From Bordetella sp. BOR01 (GTDB taxonomy: Bacteria; Pseudomonadota; Gammaproteobacteria; Burkholderiales; Burkholderiaceae_B), in contig NZ_JAHUWT010000002.1 of the NCBI RefSeq assembly GCF_019218885.1, forward strand, positions 1,302,001 through 1,366,000: a stretch of DNA of 64,000 nt, in the 5' to 3' direction. The position numbers and the translations under genes are program-made. Numbering within the stretch: the first letter of the stretch is position 1; every line of letters starts with the position of its first letter. Below the pieces are notes generated by a model. That model saw only the letters and a program-made list of their open reading frames with translations, made no database searches and was not told the origin of the DNA. This document shows positions 26,869 to 35,942 of this stretch, in pieces.

Positions 26869-27840
26869 TTACTCCGGATGCACGTTGGCTTGCCGCAGCA
26901 GTTGGCGGTAGCGCTGCAGGTCGCTGCGCAGCAAGGCGGCAAAGGCTGCGGGGGTGCCGGCCACGATTTCGTTGCCGCCCTCGTCGGCCAGTTTACGCAC
27001 CACGTCGGGCTGGCGCGCGGCCTTGACCACTTCCTGGTGCAGGCGCGCGATGATGTCCGCGGGCGTGCCGGCCGGGGCCAGCAAGCCCTGGAACTGCGTG
27101 ACGTCGAACCCCTTGTAGCCCAGTTCGGCCAGCGTGGGTACGTCTGGCAGCGCGTTGCTGCGATGCGGGCCCGATACGGCGTAGGCGCGCAGCCTGCCGG
27201 CCGCGATGTGCGGCGTGGCCGTGACGATGGTGTCGAAGGTGAACGACAACTGCCCGCCCAGGATGTCTGCCAGTGCCTGGGCGTTGCCCTTGTAGGGCAC
27301 GTGCGTCAGTTGGGTGCTTGTCATCATGGCCAGCAGCTCACCCGCCAGGTGGCCGCCGGCGCCGATGCCGGCCGATCCGTAGGTCAGCTCGCCGGGCTTG
27401 GCGCGTGCCATGGCGACCAGGTCGTCCATGCTGTGGATGGGCGATGCGCTCGGCACGACCAGGGCGTATTGGTAGCTGGCGATCTGGCTGATGGGTGCCA
27501 GGTCGGCCAGGGGATCGTAGGGCACCGACTTGTACAGCGACGGGTTGACCACCAGCGGACCGCTGGCGTCCAGCAACAGGGTATAGCCGTCGGGCGCGGC
27601 CTTGGCCACCAGGTCGGTGCCTATCATGCCGTTGGCGCCGGGCTTGTTTTCCACGACAACCGGCACGCCCATGCCCGCCGACATCTTCTGCGCGATGACG
27701 CGCGCCGTGATGTCGGCGGCGCCGCCGGCCACATAGGGCACCACCATGCGGATCGGCCGGTCGGGATAGGTGCCTGCCTGGGCGGACAGGCAGCCCGTGG
27801 CCAGCAGGCAGGCAAGGGCCAGGGTGTAGATGCGTTTCAT
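26869..27840 (-). CDS. Bug-family substrate-binding protein
   Basis: A 323-residue Bug/TctC protein. The signal peptide MKRIYTLALACLLATGC ends AQA before GTYPDRPIRMVVPYVAGGAADITAR; a lipobox-like ATGC is present but lacks the Leu at -3. ENKPGANGMIGTD and APDGYTLLLDASG follow. It is in one minus-strand unit with the dehydrogenase upstream and the MBL hydrolase downstream, which suggests uptake of a hydroxy acid or lactone (inference). Confidence 0.85.
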   Translation of the reverse strand: MKRIYTLALACLLATGCLSAQAGTYPDRPIRMVVPYVAGGAADITARVIAQKMSAGMGVPVVVENKPGANGMIGTDLVAKAAPDGYTLLLDASGPLVVNPSLYKSVPYDPLADLAPISQIASYQYALVVPSASPIHSMDDLVAMARAKPGELTYGSAGIGAGGHLAGELLAMMTSTQLTHVPYKGNAQALADILGGQLSFTFDTIVTATPHIAAGRLRAYAVSGPHRSNALPDVPTLAELGYKGFDVTQFQGLLAPAGTPADIIARLHQEVVKAARQPDVVRKLADEGGNEIVAGTPAAFAALLRSDLQRYRQLLRQANVHPE

Positions 27841-27919
27841 GACGTTGTCTCCTGTTGTCGTGGGGCGGCGCTTTTCGGATGGCGCTTCTGGGGCAGAGGT
27901 TTTTTTCAAGCCGCCATCG

Positions 27920-28966
27920 TCACGCCTGGCCTGCATGGCGCTGCAGCAGCGCCAGCACGGCCGGATCGACCGCGATGCCGTCGCGCCGCTGGCGCGCCAT
28001 GTTGGCCAGCTCGATTTCTCCCGGCACGATGACCGGCCGGTCGGCATCGGTGGCCGGGCTGGCATGCAGGATGGCCGCGAAGTCGGACATGCGCTCGGCC
28101 AGCCATGCCGCCGACCCCAGCCGCGCGGTGTCGATCAAAATGAAAAAATGCCCCAGGTTCTGCGGCTCGTCAGGAGCATCCACCCACGATTTCACGTGGG
28201 TCAGGTAGGCGGCATTCGAGAGCAGGCCGGCGAACAGGTCCACCATCAACGCCAGGCCATATCCCTTGTGTCCGCCGATGGGCAGCAGGAAACCGTCGAG
28301 CGCGGCGGCCGCGTCGGTGGTGGGCCGCCCGTCGCGGCCGGTGGCCCAGGTGTCGGGAATGGCGCTGCCGCGCTTGAGCGCGTTGCGGATCTTGGCGCGC
28401 GCCACCACGCTCATGGCCATGTCCAGCAGAAACGGCGCGCCGTCGGGGTTGGGTACGCCGAAGCCCAGCGGGCTGTTGCCCAGCCGCGCGTCGCTGCCGC
28501 CCCAGGGTGCAATGGTGGTGGTGGCGTTGCTGCCGATGATGCTTGCAAAACCTGCTTGGGCCGCGATCAAGCTGTATGGCGAGATGGGGCCGAAGTGGTT
28601 GCTTTGCCGGGCAAACGCCACGCCCACGCCGCAAGCCTTGGCCGCCTCCATGGCGGCACGCAAGGCGTGCATGCCGACCAGCGGCCCCACCCCGTTGTCG
28701 CCATCGACCAGGCGCAGCGCCGGCGCCGGGCTTTGCACGGTGACGCGGGCCCTGGCCTGGATGCCGCCCACCAGCAGGCGTTCGCCATAAGACTCGACGC
28801 GGCTCAGGCCATGGGTGCTGAGTCCGAACAGGTCCGCCTGCACCAGCACGCGCGCCACGTCGGCGGCGTCGTCAGGCGGCAAGCCCAGGCCGGTGAAGGC
28901 CCGCGTGCCCAGGTCCAGCAGTTCGGCTTCGGAAAAAACGGGCGGGGAAGTCAGGGATGCGTTCAT
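27920..28966 (-). CDS. Ldh2-type malate/lactate/ureidoglycolate dehydrogenase
   Basis: A 348-residue NAD(P)-dependent oxidoreductase of the MDH/LDH2 family, which interconverts 2-hydroxy acids and 2-oxo acids. Seen are the DLFGLSTHGLSRV start block, the catalytic-region SNHFGP, NSPLGFGVPN and the GHKGYGLALMVDLFAGLLS nucleotide segment. It lies between two Bug genes on the same strand, so the cluster probably imports and oxidises a hydroxy-carboxylate. Confidence 0.85.
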   Translation of the reverse strand: MNASLTSPPVFSEAELLDLGTRAFTGLGLPPDDAADVARVLVQADLFGLSTHGLSRVESYGERLLVGGIQARARVTVQSPAPALRLVDGDNGVGPLVGMHALRAAMEAAKACGVGVAFARQSNHFGPISPYSLIAAQAGFASIIGSNATTTIAPWGGSDARLGNSPLGFGVPNPDGAPFLLDMAMSVVARAKIRNALKRGSAIPDTWATGRDGRPTTDAAAALDGFLLPIGGHKGYGLALMVDLFAGLLSNAAYLTHVKSWVDAPDEPQNLGHFFILIDTARLGSAAWLAERMSDFAAILHASPATDADRPVIVPGEIELANMARQRRDGIAVDPAVLALLQRHAGQA

Positions 28967-29002
28967 GCGGAATCGATGTCCTGTCGAGGGAAATGGCGGG
29001 CG

Positions 29003-30007
29003 CTATTCGGTGCGCAGCTTGGCGCGGCGCACGACCTCGCCCCAGCGCTGGCCTTCGGCCTGGATGAAGTCGGCGAATGCTTGCGGCCCGAGTCCGACGG
29101 GTTCGCTGGAGTCATGCGCCAGGCGTTCGCTGACCGATTGCGATTGCAGGGCCGCCAGGGCGTCTTTCTGAAACCGCGCGATGACGGGCGCGGGCGTGCC
29201 GGCCGGGGCCAGCAGGCCGAACCATTGCGAGCTTTCGAAGCCGGGGTAGCCTTGCTCGGCCACGGTCGGCACGTCGGGCAGCACCGGCAGGCGCCGCGCC
29301 GAACCGACGGCGATGATGCGTACCTTGCCGGCTTGCGCGTGCGGCAACAGGCCGGGGGTGCCGGCCGACGCGGCGTCGATGTTGCCGGCCAGCAGGTCGG
29401 TGGTCTGCGCGCCCGTGCCTTTGTAGGGCACATGCATGACATCGATGCCGGTGGCCGTCTTCAGCATTTCGAATGCCAGGTGGCCGGCGCTGCCATTGCC
29501 GGCCGAGCCATAGTTCAGGACGCCGGGCTTGGATTTGGCCAGCGCCACGAACGAGGCCAGGTCGGTGGCGGGCACATTCTTGCCCACGGCGAAGATCATG
29601 GGCACTTTGGCCAGCAGGGCGATGGGGGCGAAATCGCGCTGGGGGTCGTAGGGCAGGTTGGGCATCATGGCAGGGTTGACCGCCAGCGTGCCCACGTGGC
29701 CCAGCAACAGGGTGTAGCCGTCCGGCTCGGCGCGCGCCGCTTCCATGGTGGCGATGACACCCTGGCCGCCGCCCTTGTTCTCGACGATGACTTGCTGGCC
29801 CAGGGTGCGCGACATCTCGGCCGCCATGGCGCGGGCGATCACATCCGAACTGCCGCCCGGCCCATAGGGCACCAGCAGGCGCACCGGGCGCTGCGGCGAC
29901 CATTCGTCCGCGGCGGCCGCGGCCGGGCTGCCGGCCAGCACGGCCAGGCTGGCCAAGGCCAGGGCCGGTGCGGCGCGCCAGCACAGAAATCGGTGGATCG
30001 GGTTCAT
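29003..30007 (-). CDS. Bug-family substrate-binding protein
   Basis: A 334-residue Bug/TctC protein with a long Ala-rich signal peptide up to AAAA before DEWSPQRPVRLLVPYGPGGSSDVIAR. ENKGGGQGVIATM replaces the usual GAGG/GANG loop, a difference at the ligand-contact region. It is the first gene of the minus-strand unit and divergent from a LysR gene 116 bp away, its likely regulator. Confidence 0.85.
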   Translation of the reverse strand: MNPIHRFLCWRAAPALALASLAVLAGSPAAAAADEWSPQRPVRLLVPYGPGGSSDVIARAMAAEMSRTLGQQVIVENKGGGQGVIATMEAARAEPDGYTLLLGHVGTLAVNPAMMPNLPYDPQRDFAPIALLAKVPMIFAVGKNVPATDLASFVALAKSKPGVLNYGSAGNGSAGHLAFEMLKTATGIDVMHVPYKGTGAQTTDLLAGNIDAASAGTPGLLPHAQAGKVRIIAVGSARRLPVLPDVPTVAEQGYPGFESSQWFGLLAPAGTPAPVIARFQKDALAALQSQSVSERLAHDSSEPVGLGPQAFADFIQAEGQRWGEVVRRAKLRTE

Positions 30008-30073
30008 GGCTTGTCTACCTCTGTTCTGGGCCCTGCAACGTGCGGGCTCGATGAGGCGTGATGATGCGCAAGC

Positions 30074-30103
30074 TCGAATATCCAGTAAAGTGCAAATATT
30101 CGA
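30074..30103. promoter_or_regulatory. LysR-type operator candidate
   Basis: TCGAATAT (30074-30081) and ATATTCGA (30096-30103) are a perfect 8-bp inverted repeat with 14 bp between the arms. It sits in the divergent gap between the Bug gene and the LysR gene, 20 bp before the LysR ATG, where LysR regulators typically bind and autoregulate. Confidence 0.6.
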
Positions 30104-30123
30104 TGGATTTTTGACGAAAACGC

Positions 30124-31023
30124 ATGAAATTCGACCTGGCCGATTTGCGCGCCTTCCTGGCGGTTGCCGACCTGGGCAGTTTTCGCGCCGCCTCAGAGGT
30201 GCTGCACCTGTCGCAGTCGGCCCTGTCGCGGCGTGCCGACAAACTGGAGCAGGCGCTGGGAGTGCAACTGTTTACGCGCACCACGCGCAAGGTCGAGCTC
30301 ACCACCATAGGCCGCGGTTTCGTGCCCCGCGCGCGCAATGTGCTCAATGAACTGGAAAGCGCGCTGGTCGGCATCCAGGACGTGGCCGAACGCATGTCGG
30401 GGCAGGTAACCGTCGCATGCGTGCCGTCGGCCGTGGCGTATTTCCTGCCGGCGGTCATTCGCGAATATCACCGGCAGTACCCGCGCATCCGCATCCGCCT
30501 GATCGATGAGTCTTCGTCGGTGGCGCTGACAGCCGTGGCGGGTGGCGATGCCGATTTCGGCCTGACCTACATCGGCACGCAGGACGCCGACATCGAATTC
30601 CAGCCCCTGCTGGAAGAACCGTTCGTGGTGGCGCTGCGCACCGACCACCCCTTGGCGCAGCGGCGCAAGCTGGCCTGGCGCGATCTGGCGGACTGCGAGT
30701 ACATCAGCCTGGCGCAGGGCAGCGGCAACCGCTTTCTGATCGACCAGGCCCTGGCCCACAGCCCCGACCGGCCACGCTGGTTCTGCGAAGTGCAGCACGT
30801 GCCAGCCCTGGTCAGCATGGTCGAGGCCGGCCTGGGGGTTGGTGTCGTGCCGCAATTGGCGATGCCGCCGGTCGGGCACACCGCCCTGGCCAGCGTGGCG
30901 CTGACCGACCCGGTAGTCAGCCGCAAGATCGGGCTGATCCATCGGCGCGGACGCGAGTTGAGTCCGGTGGCGCGCTTGCTTTACGACATGGTGGTAGCCA
31001 TGCGCAGGGAAACGCAGGCTTGA
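30124..31023 (+). CDS. LysR-family transcriptional regulator
   Basis: A 299-residue regulator. The N-terminal helix-turn-helix (LADLGSFRAASEVLHLSQSALSRRADKLEQALGVQLF region, residues 13-49) precedes a periplasmic-binding-like effector domain starting near VTVACVPSAVAYFLP. It is divergent from the Bug-dehydrogenase-Bug-MBL unit and probably controls it through the inverted repeat at 30074-30103. It converges on the FAH gene. Confidence 0.9.
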   Translation: MKFDLADLRAFLAVADLGSFRAASEVLHLSQSALSRRADKLEQALGVQLFTRTTRKVELTTIGRGFVPRARNVLNELESALVGIQDVAERMSGQVTVACVPSAVAYFLPAVIREYHRQYPRIRIRLIDESSSVALTAVAGGDADFGLTYIGTQDADIEFQPLLEEPFVVALRTDHPLAQRRKLAWRDLADCEYISLAQGSGNRFLIDQALAHSPDRPRWFCEVQHVPALVSMVEAGLGVGVVPQLAMPPVGHTALASVALTDPVVSRKIGLIHRRGRELSPVARLLYDMVVAMRRETQA

Positions 31024-31083
31024 CCGGCCCAGGGCCTGTCATGCGTCGCGGCCGTGCGTGGCTCTTTGAGAGTGGATGGGCCC

Positions 31084-31944
31084 TTAGTCCAGCAACGAGG
31101 CGTTCCAGGCATAGACGGTTTGCCGTTGTTCTCCCAGCCCGTCAATGCCAAGCGCAACGACGTCGCCGTCGCGCAGATAAACACAAGGCTTCTGGCCCAT
31201 TCCAACGCCTGGCGGGGTTCCGGTGGAGATCAGGTCGCCAGGCTCCAGCGTGGTGAAGCGGCTGATGTAGCTGACCAGGAAATTCACATCAAACACCATT
31301 TTCTTGGTGCTGCCGGCCTGATAGCGCTTGCCGTTCACTTCCAGCCAGAGGCCGAGCGATTGCGGATCCGGCACTTCGTCGGCGCTGACCAGCCAAGGCC
31401 CGATCGGCCCGAAAGTGTCGCACCCCTTGCCCCGATCCCATTGTCCGCCCCGTTCGAGCTGGTACTCGCGTTCCGAGACGTCGTTGACAACGCAATACCC
31501 GGCAATGTGGCCAGGCGCTTCGCTGGGTTCGATATACCTGGCTTTTTTCCCGATTACCACGCCGAGCTCCACTTCCCAATCCGTTTTGCGCGAATCACGC
31601 GGTAGAACGATGGGATCATTGGGGCCTTGGGCGCAACTGTTCCATTTGGCGAAGATGATCGGTTCTTTCGGGACGGGCTGGCCCGATTCTTCCGCGTGGT
31701 CGCTATAGTTCAGCCCGACACAGATGAACTTTCCCATGCCCGCATAGGGTTTGCCCAGGCGTACGTCTTCACGTATGGCGGGCAGTGCCGCCGGATCGAG
31801 CGCGCGCAGGGCTTGCAGCGATTCGGGTCCAAGCCGGCAGGCGGTCAAATCCGGCATCACGCCGCTCAAGTCGCGGATGGTGCCGGTGGAATCGAGCACG
31901 CCCGGTTTTTCGGAACCCTTGCAGCCGTAGCGTAGTAATTTCAT
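31084..31944 (-). CDS. Fumarylacetoacetate hydrolase family protein
   Basis: A 286-residue FAH-fold hydrolase or isomerase that uses a divalent metal. The GVVIGKKARYI, DVSEREYQ and ISTGTPPGVGMGQKP blocks are present; Glu of WEVELGVV and the nearby acidic residues fit the metal site. The length matches acylpyruvate hydrolase and 2-hydroxyhepta-dienedioate isomerase relatives. It is the last gene of the GntR-TauD-Bug-FAH unit, so it may cleave a ring-fission or oxo-acid product. Confidence 0.87.
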   Translation of the reverse strand: MKLLRYGCKGSEKPGVLDSTGTIRDLSGVMPDLTACRLGPESLQALRALDPAALPAIREDVRLGKPYAGMGKFICVGLNYSDHAEESGQPVPKEPIIFAKWNSCAQGPNDPIVLPRDSRKTDWEVELGVVIGKKARYIEPSEAPGHIAGYCVVNDVSEREYQLERGGQWDRGKGCDTFGPIGPWLVSADEVPDPQSLGLWLEVNGKRYQAGSTKKMVFDVNFLVSYISRFTTLEPGDLISTGTPPGVGMGQKPCVYLRDGDVVALGIDGLGEQRQTVYAWNASLLD

Positions 31945-32013
31945 GTTTTCCTGGTCTTGCAGTAGATGGCGTGAGCGTAGGCGCCGGCGATAAAGGCAGA
32001 GAACGCCGGTGCG

Positions 32014-33000
32014 CTAAAGCTTGATACGGGCGATGTGGGCAAGCTCGATGACCTTCGACCACCGGGCGATTTCCGTGCGCGTTCGCTCTTCCAGTTCCGC
32101 CGGTGTCGAACTGGCGGCGATCGCGCCTTGCGCGGAAAGGCTTGCCTGTACGTCCGGCGCCGTGAGCACCTTGGCGGTTGCGTCGGCCAACCGGTCGACC
32201 ACTTCCGCAGGCACGCCGGCAGGGGCTACCAGGGCAGTCCACGTATAGGCCTCGAAGTCCGGATAGCCCGCTTCCTTGAAGGTGGGAACCTGAGGCAGCG
32301 AAGCAAGGCGTTGGCCGGCGCCGACGCCGATTGCCCGGATTTTTCCGCTCTTGATATGCTGGAACGACGCCAACGCGTTGTCGAACATCACTGATACCTG
32401 TCCGCCGATCAAGTCGGTAATCGCGGCACTGCTGCCTTTGTAGGGTACGTGCACGATATCGAGTCCGTTCTGGCTCTTGAAAAGCTCCATCGTCAAGTTT
32501 GGAGGAGACCCGATACCTGGCGAGGCATAGTTGAATTTGCCGGGATTTTCCTTGATCCATTCGACAAATTCAGGCAAGGTCTTGGCCGGCACCGAAGGAT
32601 GGACGTTCAGAATCAAGGGCAATACCGACGTCAACGAAATCTGCGCGAAATCCTGCAACGGATCGTAGGGCATGGGCTCGAACAGGCTTGGGTTGATGGC
32701 ATGAGGCCCATTGCCCGTCAGCAGCACCGTATAGCCGTCCGGCACCGCGCGTGCCGCAGCGGCCTGTCCAATCAGGCCCGAGGCGCCCGCCCGGTTCTCC
32801 ACCACGAAGGTCTGGCCGAATTCCTGCGTCAGTTTTTCGGCGAGTATGCGGGCGATTATGTCGGTTGCGCCTCCTGCGGGGAACGGCACAATCATTTTTA
32901 CCGGCTTGTCGGGCCAGCGCGCCGGTTGAGCGCGCGCCGGCCCGACAATGCCTGTTGCCGCCATTGCAGCCAGGACGGCGACGAAGTTTCTGCGCTTCAT
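32014..33000 (-). CDS. Bug-family substrate-binding protein
   Basis: A 328-residue Bug/TctC protein. The signal MKRRNFVAVLAAMAATG contains RRNF with a weak h-region, so Tat export is possible; the cut is after ARA. WPDKPVKMIVPFPAGGATDIIAR, ENRAGASGLIGQ and PDGYTVLLTGNG follow. ATG 33000 is preferred to ATG 33012 because GGAGA lies 6 nt upstream of it. It is between the TauD and FAH genes and presumably feeds them. Confidence 0.85.
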   Translation of the reverse strand: MKRRNFVAVLAAMAATGIVGPARAQPARWPDKPVKMIVPFPAGGATDIIARILAEKLTQEFGQTFVVENRAGASGLIGQAAAARAVPDGYTVLLTGNGPHAINPSLFEPMPYDPLQDFAQISLTSVLPLILNVHPSVPAKTLPEFVEWIKENPGKFNYASPGIGSPPNLTMELFKSQNGLDIVHVPYKGSSAAITDLIGGQVSVMFDNALASFQHIKSGKIRAIGVGAGQRLASLPQVPTFKEAGYPDFEAYTWTALVAPAGVPAEVVDRLADATAKVLTAPDVQASLSAQGAIAASSTPAELEERTRTEIARWSKVIELAHIARIKL

Positions 33001-33059
33001 GCGTGTCTCCATTTTTATAGTGCCCGAGCCGGTTGCGCCGGCCTATGGCGGCGGCTGCT

Positions 33060-33953
33060 TCAGGCTGCGCGGTAAAAGGGCTCGTCACCCAGGATCGTCG
33101 TGCGGCGCATGAGCCGCCGGTAACGGTCGTCGAATTCCGTCGCGCGATGCATGGTCGAGCGGTTGTCCCAGAAAACGAGGTCGCCCGGCCGCCATTTATG
33201 GGAATAGACGAATTGCGGCTGCGTGGCAAAGTCGCTGAGCTCCACCACCAGCTTGCGGCCTGCGTCCTCGTCCATGCCGGCTATCGTGCGGGTCAGCCCT
33301 TCGCCCACGTATAGCGCCTGCCTGCCCGTGCCGGGATGCGTGCGGATGACGGGGTGCGTGACAGGCGGCGTCCTGGCTTCTTCCTCGGCCGTCAGCTGGG
33401 CGCGGTGCGCCAGGTAAGTCCGGTAATGCCAAGCGTAATCATGCACGCCCTGCCGGGTGGCCAGGCGCTGCTGCTCTTCGGGCGGCAGCGCGTCATAGGC
33501 GGCATGCATGCTGGCAAATTGTGTGTCTGCGCCCACCGGGGGGCACTCGACGCAATAAAGCAGCGATCCCATGCTGGGACGCTTGACGAAAGACATGTCC
33601 GAATGCCACAGCATGCCGGCGCGATCCGCTCCGATCTTTTCCCCTTTTTCATCGACCACGTTGGAAATGATCGTGACCTCGGGGCAATCGGCCATATTGA
33701 ATCGGCTAAGCACGTGTCCTACCAGGGGGCCGAAATGGGCGCTGAAGTCCCGGTGGGCGGTTGGGGGCAGGTCTTGATTGCGAAAGACCACCACCCCATG
33801 CCGTTCCCACGCGTCTTTGATGTCTCTGGCTACCTCTGCGCTGACGGGGATGGAAAGATCGACGCCATCGACTTCCGCGCCCACGTGGTCGGCGAGCTTC
33901 TTGACGGTGATCCCGCTTGCTTCGTAGCGATATACGTCTTCGTTCGAAACCAT
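33060..33953 (-). CDS. TauD/TfdA-family 2-oxoglutarate-dependent dioxygenase
   Basis: A 297-residue Fe(II)/2-oxoglutarate dioxygenase. The iron triad is readable: His117 and Asp119 in LWHSDMSF and His269 in TMHRATEFDD, with the 2-oxoglutarate-binding Arg in the YRRLMRRT segment. The family covers taurine, 2,4-D and alkylsulfonate dioxygenases. ATG 33953 has GGAG 6 nt upstream; ATG 33965 and a TTG at 33992 (inside the operator) are alternatives. It is the first structural gene after the operator pair. Confidence 0.88.
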   Translation of the reverse strand: MVSNEDVYRYEASGITVKKLADHVGAEVDGVDLSIPVSAEVARDIKDAWERHGVVVFRNQDLPPTAHRDFSAHFGPLVGHVLSRFNMADCPEVTIISNVVDEKGEKIGADRAGMLWHSDMSFVKRPSMGSLLYCVECPPVGADTQFASMHAAYDALPPEEQQRLATRQGVHDYAWHYRTYLAHRAQLTAEEEARTPPVTHPVIRTHPGTGRQALYVGEGLTRTIAGMDEDAGRKLVVELSDFATQPQFVYSHKWRPGDLVFWDNRSTMHRATEFDDRYRRLMRRTTILGDEPFYRAA

Positions 33954-33982
33954 TGCGCTCTCCATTTTTGTTTTATGTCTGA

Positions 33983-34081
33983 TTGTCGACAATTAAGTGT
34001 ATAGAGAAAAGAGCCGTATGACAATGGTTGAATTGTGCCGAAGACACTGCGCTGACAGGCCTACGGAAAGGTTGTCGACAA
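33983..34081. promoter_or_regulatory. Paired GntR-type operators TTGTCGACAA
   Basis: The perfect 10-bp palindrome TTGTCGACAA occurs at 33983-33992 (12 bp as ATTGTCGACAAT) and at 34072-34081, 89 bp apart. Both lie in the gap between the GntR gene and the TauD gene. The form T-TGT-N-ACA-A fits the known FCD-subfamily operator pattern. The right copy abuts the GntR stop codon; the left lies 30 bp before the TauD start. Confidence 0.7.
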
Positions 34082-34759
34082 TTATGGTCGAGTGGATTTC
34101 AGTACGCTTTGGGCATAGGTGAGATTATCCCTCACCATTTGGCTGCCTGCCCGGTTTGAGTCGGCGCCATGTTGCCGCGCGAACGCGTCCAGCGCTGTTT
34201 CCCAGTTTTTAATCGACTGCTTCCGGCGAGACGCAGACGACAAGCCAAACTTGGTGTAGCGCGCTATCTGCAGCGACATCTGGTTCAAGAGCACCGCCAA
34301 CTTCTTGTTTCCGCCGCGCGCGCAGATATAGGTGGCCATGCTTGCCGACAGTTCGGCATGGAGCAGGGCGGCGGACTGCTCATCAGTTGCCGCGATGGTT
34401 TTTATCCTGGCGAGCGTCTCTTTTAGAAATTTCAAGTTTTCTTCAACCGCCTGAGCGGCGAACAACTCGAATGCGACGCCCAGCAACGCGGCGCGGATTT
34501 GATAGATCTCTGCCATTTCTTCAGCGCTGAGTTCCGTCACTTTGGCGCCGTGGCGGGGACGTATTGACACGACTCCATCCCGCTCGAGAATGCGCAGGGC
34601 TTCGCGGACGCTGCTGCGGCTTACGCCGAAGAGTTCGGCCAGGGGGATTTCACGCAGATTGGCACCGGGCTCGATTTCATTTTTCATGATCCCGTCCGCA
34701 ATCGCTTTGGCAATTTGCTCAGGCAGCGTGGCGAATTGAGGAAGTGAGCCGAGTTGCAT
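34082..34759 (-). CDS. GntR-family (FCD subfamily) transcriptional regulator
   Basis: A regulator of about 225 residues. The helix-turn-helix LAELFGVSRSSVREALRILERDGVV is followed by a helical FCD domain. The start is uncertain: ATG 34759 begins about 12 residues before the DNA-binding domain, ATG 34798 gives 13 more residues, and neither has a clear ribosome site. It precedes the TauD-Bug-FAH genes on the same strand, and two TTGTCGACAA palindromes lie directly downstream, its probable binding sites. Confidence 0.83.
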   Translation of the reverse strand: MQLGSLPQFATLPEQIAKAIADGIMKNEIEPGANLREIPLAELFGVSRSSVREALRILERDGVVSIRPRHGAKVTELSAEEMAEIYQIRAALLGVAFELFAAQAVEENLKFLKETLARIKTIAATDEQSAALLHAELSASMATYICARGGNKKLAVLLNQMSLQIARYTKFGLSSASRRKQSIKNWETALDAFARQHGADSNRAGSQMVRDNLTYAQSVLKSTRP

Positions 34760-34921
34760 AAAGGGAAAGCGAAACCAGAATGCGGGGGAGGCGCCCATGG
34801 CCAAGGCTGGAGGGATGGGCGGATGTTACACCAGGACATCCAGTCATCCTCGGCCCGCTTGCCGAGGGCGGTTTCCGATAGCGGCCTTGGCTGCAGCGAA
34901 TCGAGGCGCACCCGCCGCTTC

Positions 34922-34954
34922 CGGGCCGCTCCGCCTCGACGTCCGGAGGGCCCG
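34922..34954 (-). terminator. Strong hairpin after secF
   Basis: CGGGCC.CTCCG and CGGAG.GGCCCG pair as an 11-bp stem with one bulge and a 12-nt loop, just after the secF stop on the minus strand. No T-run follows, so it may terminate weakly or protect the 3' end of the sec transcript. Confidence 0.45.
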
Positions 34955-34959
34955 ACTCT

Positions 34960-35892
34960 TCAAACGATTTCCGGATCGCCTTCTTTCTTGACCGGCTTGA
35001 CGAGGTCCTCGCGCTTGACCCCCATCCACATGGCCAGGGCGGCGGCCACGAATACCGACGAGTAGATGCCGAACCAGATGCCGATGGTGAGCGCCAGCGC
35101 GAAGTAGTGCAGCGACGGGCCGCCGAAGAACAGCATGGCCAGCACCATCATCTGGGTCGAGCCGTGGGTGATGATGGTGCGCGAGATGGTCTGCGTGATG
35201 GCGCTGTTGATGACCTCTTGGACGCTGGCCTTGCGGTACTTGCGGAAGTTCTCGCGGATCCGGTCCATGATGACCACGGACTCGTTCACCGAGTAGCCCA
35301 GCACCGCCAGCACCCCCGCCAGCACCGACAGCGAGAATTCCCACTGGAAGAACGCGAAGAAGCCCAGGATGATGACCACGTCGTGCAGGTTGGCGATGAC
35401 GCCCGCCACCGCGAACTTCCATTCGAAGCGCACGCCCAGGTAGACCATGATGCCGATCACCACGAACAGCAGCGCCATCAGGCCGTTGTGCAGCAGTTCC
35501 TGGCCAATCTGCGGGCCGACGAATTCGACGCGGCGCAACTGCACCGACGGGTCGGCCTCTTTCAGCGCTTCCATGACGGTTTCGCTTTGCGCGGCCGAGG
35601 TCTGGCCTTCGGTCAGCGGCAGCCGGATCATGACGTCGTGCGAGGTGCCGAAATTCTGCACCTGGAAGTCGGAATAGCCCAGCTTGGTTACCGCGCCGCG
35701 CACGCTTTCCAGTTGCGCGGTCTGGGCGTAGTTGACTTCCATGACCGTGCCACCTGTGAATTCGATCGACAGGTGAAAGCCGCGCGTGATGATGAAGAAC
35801 ACCGCCAGCACGAACGTGACCAGGCTGATGATGTTCAGCACCAGCGCATGGCGCATGAACGGGATGGTGCGATGGATGCGGAAAAATTCCAT
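34960..35892 (-). CDS. secF: Protein-export membrane protein SecF
   Basis: A 310-residue inner-membrane subunit of the SecDF complex, which uses proton motive force to aid release of exported proteins. One N-terminal membrane segment, a periplasmic domain (FTGGTVMEVNYAQ, SDFQVQNFGTSHDVMIR) and five C-terminal membrane segments with GYSVNESVVIMDRIREN, the hallmark loop, are visible. It lies 50 bp after secD on the same strand. Confidence 0.95.
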   Translation of the reverse strand: MEFFRIHRTIPFMRHALVLNIISLVTFVLAVFFIITRGFHLSIEFTGGTVMEVNYAQTAQLESVRGAVTKLGYSDFQVQNFGTSHDVMIRLPLTEGQTSAAQSETVMEALKEADPSVQLRRVEFVGPQIGQELLHNGLMALLFVVIGIMVYLGVRFEWKFAVAGVIANLHDVVIILGFFAFFQWEFSLSVLAGVLAVLGYSVNESVVIMDRIRENFRKYRKASVQEVINSAITQTISRTIITHGSTQMMVLAMLFFGGPSLHYFALALTIGIWFGIYSSVFVAAALAMWMGVKREDLVKPVKKEGDPEIV

Positions 35893-35942
35893 GTTTCGCC
35901 TTGCTTCTTATCGATGCCGGGCGGACACGCCGCCCGGCAGGG

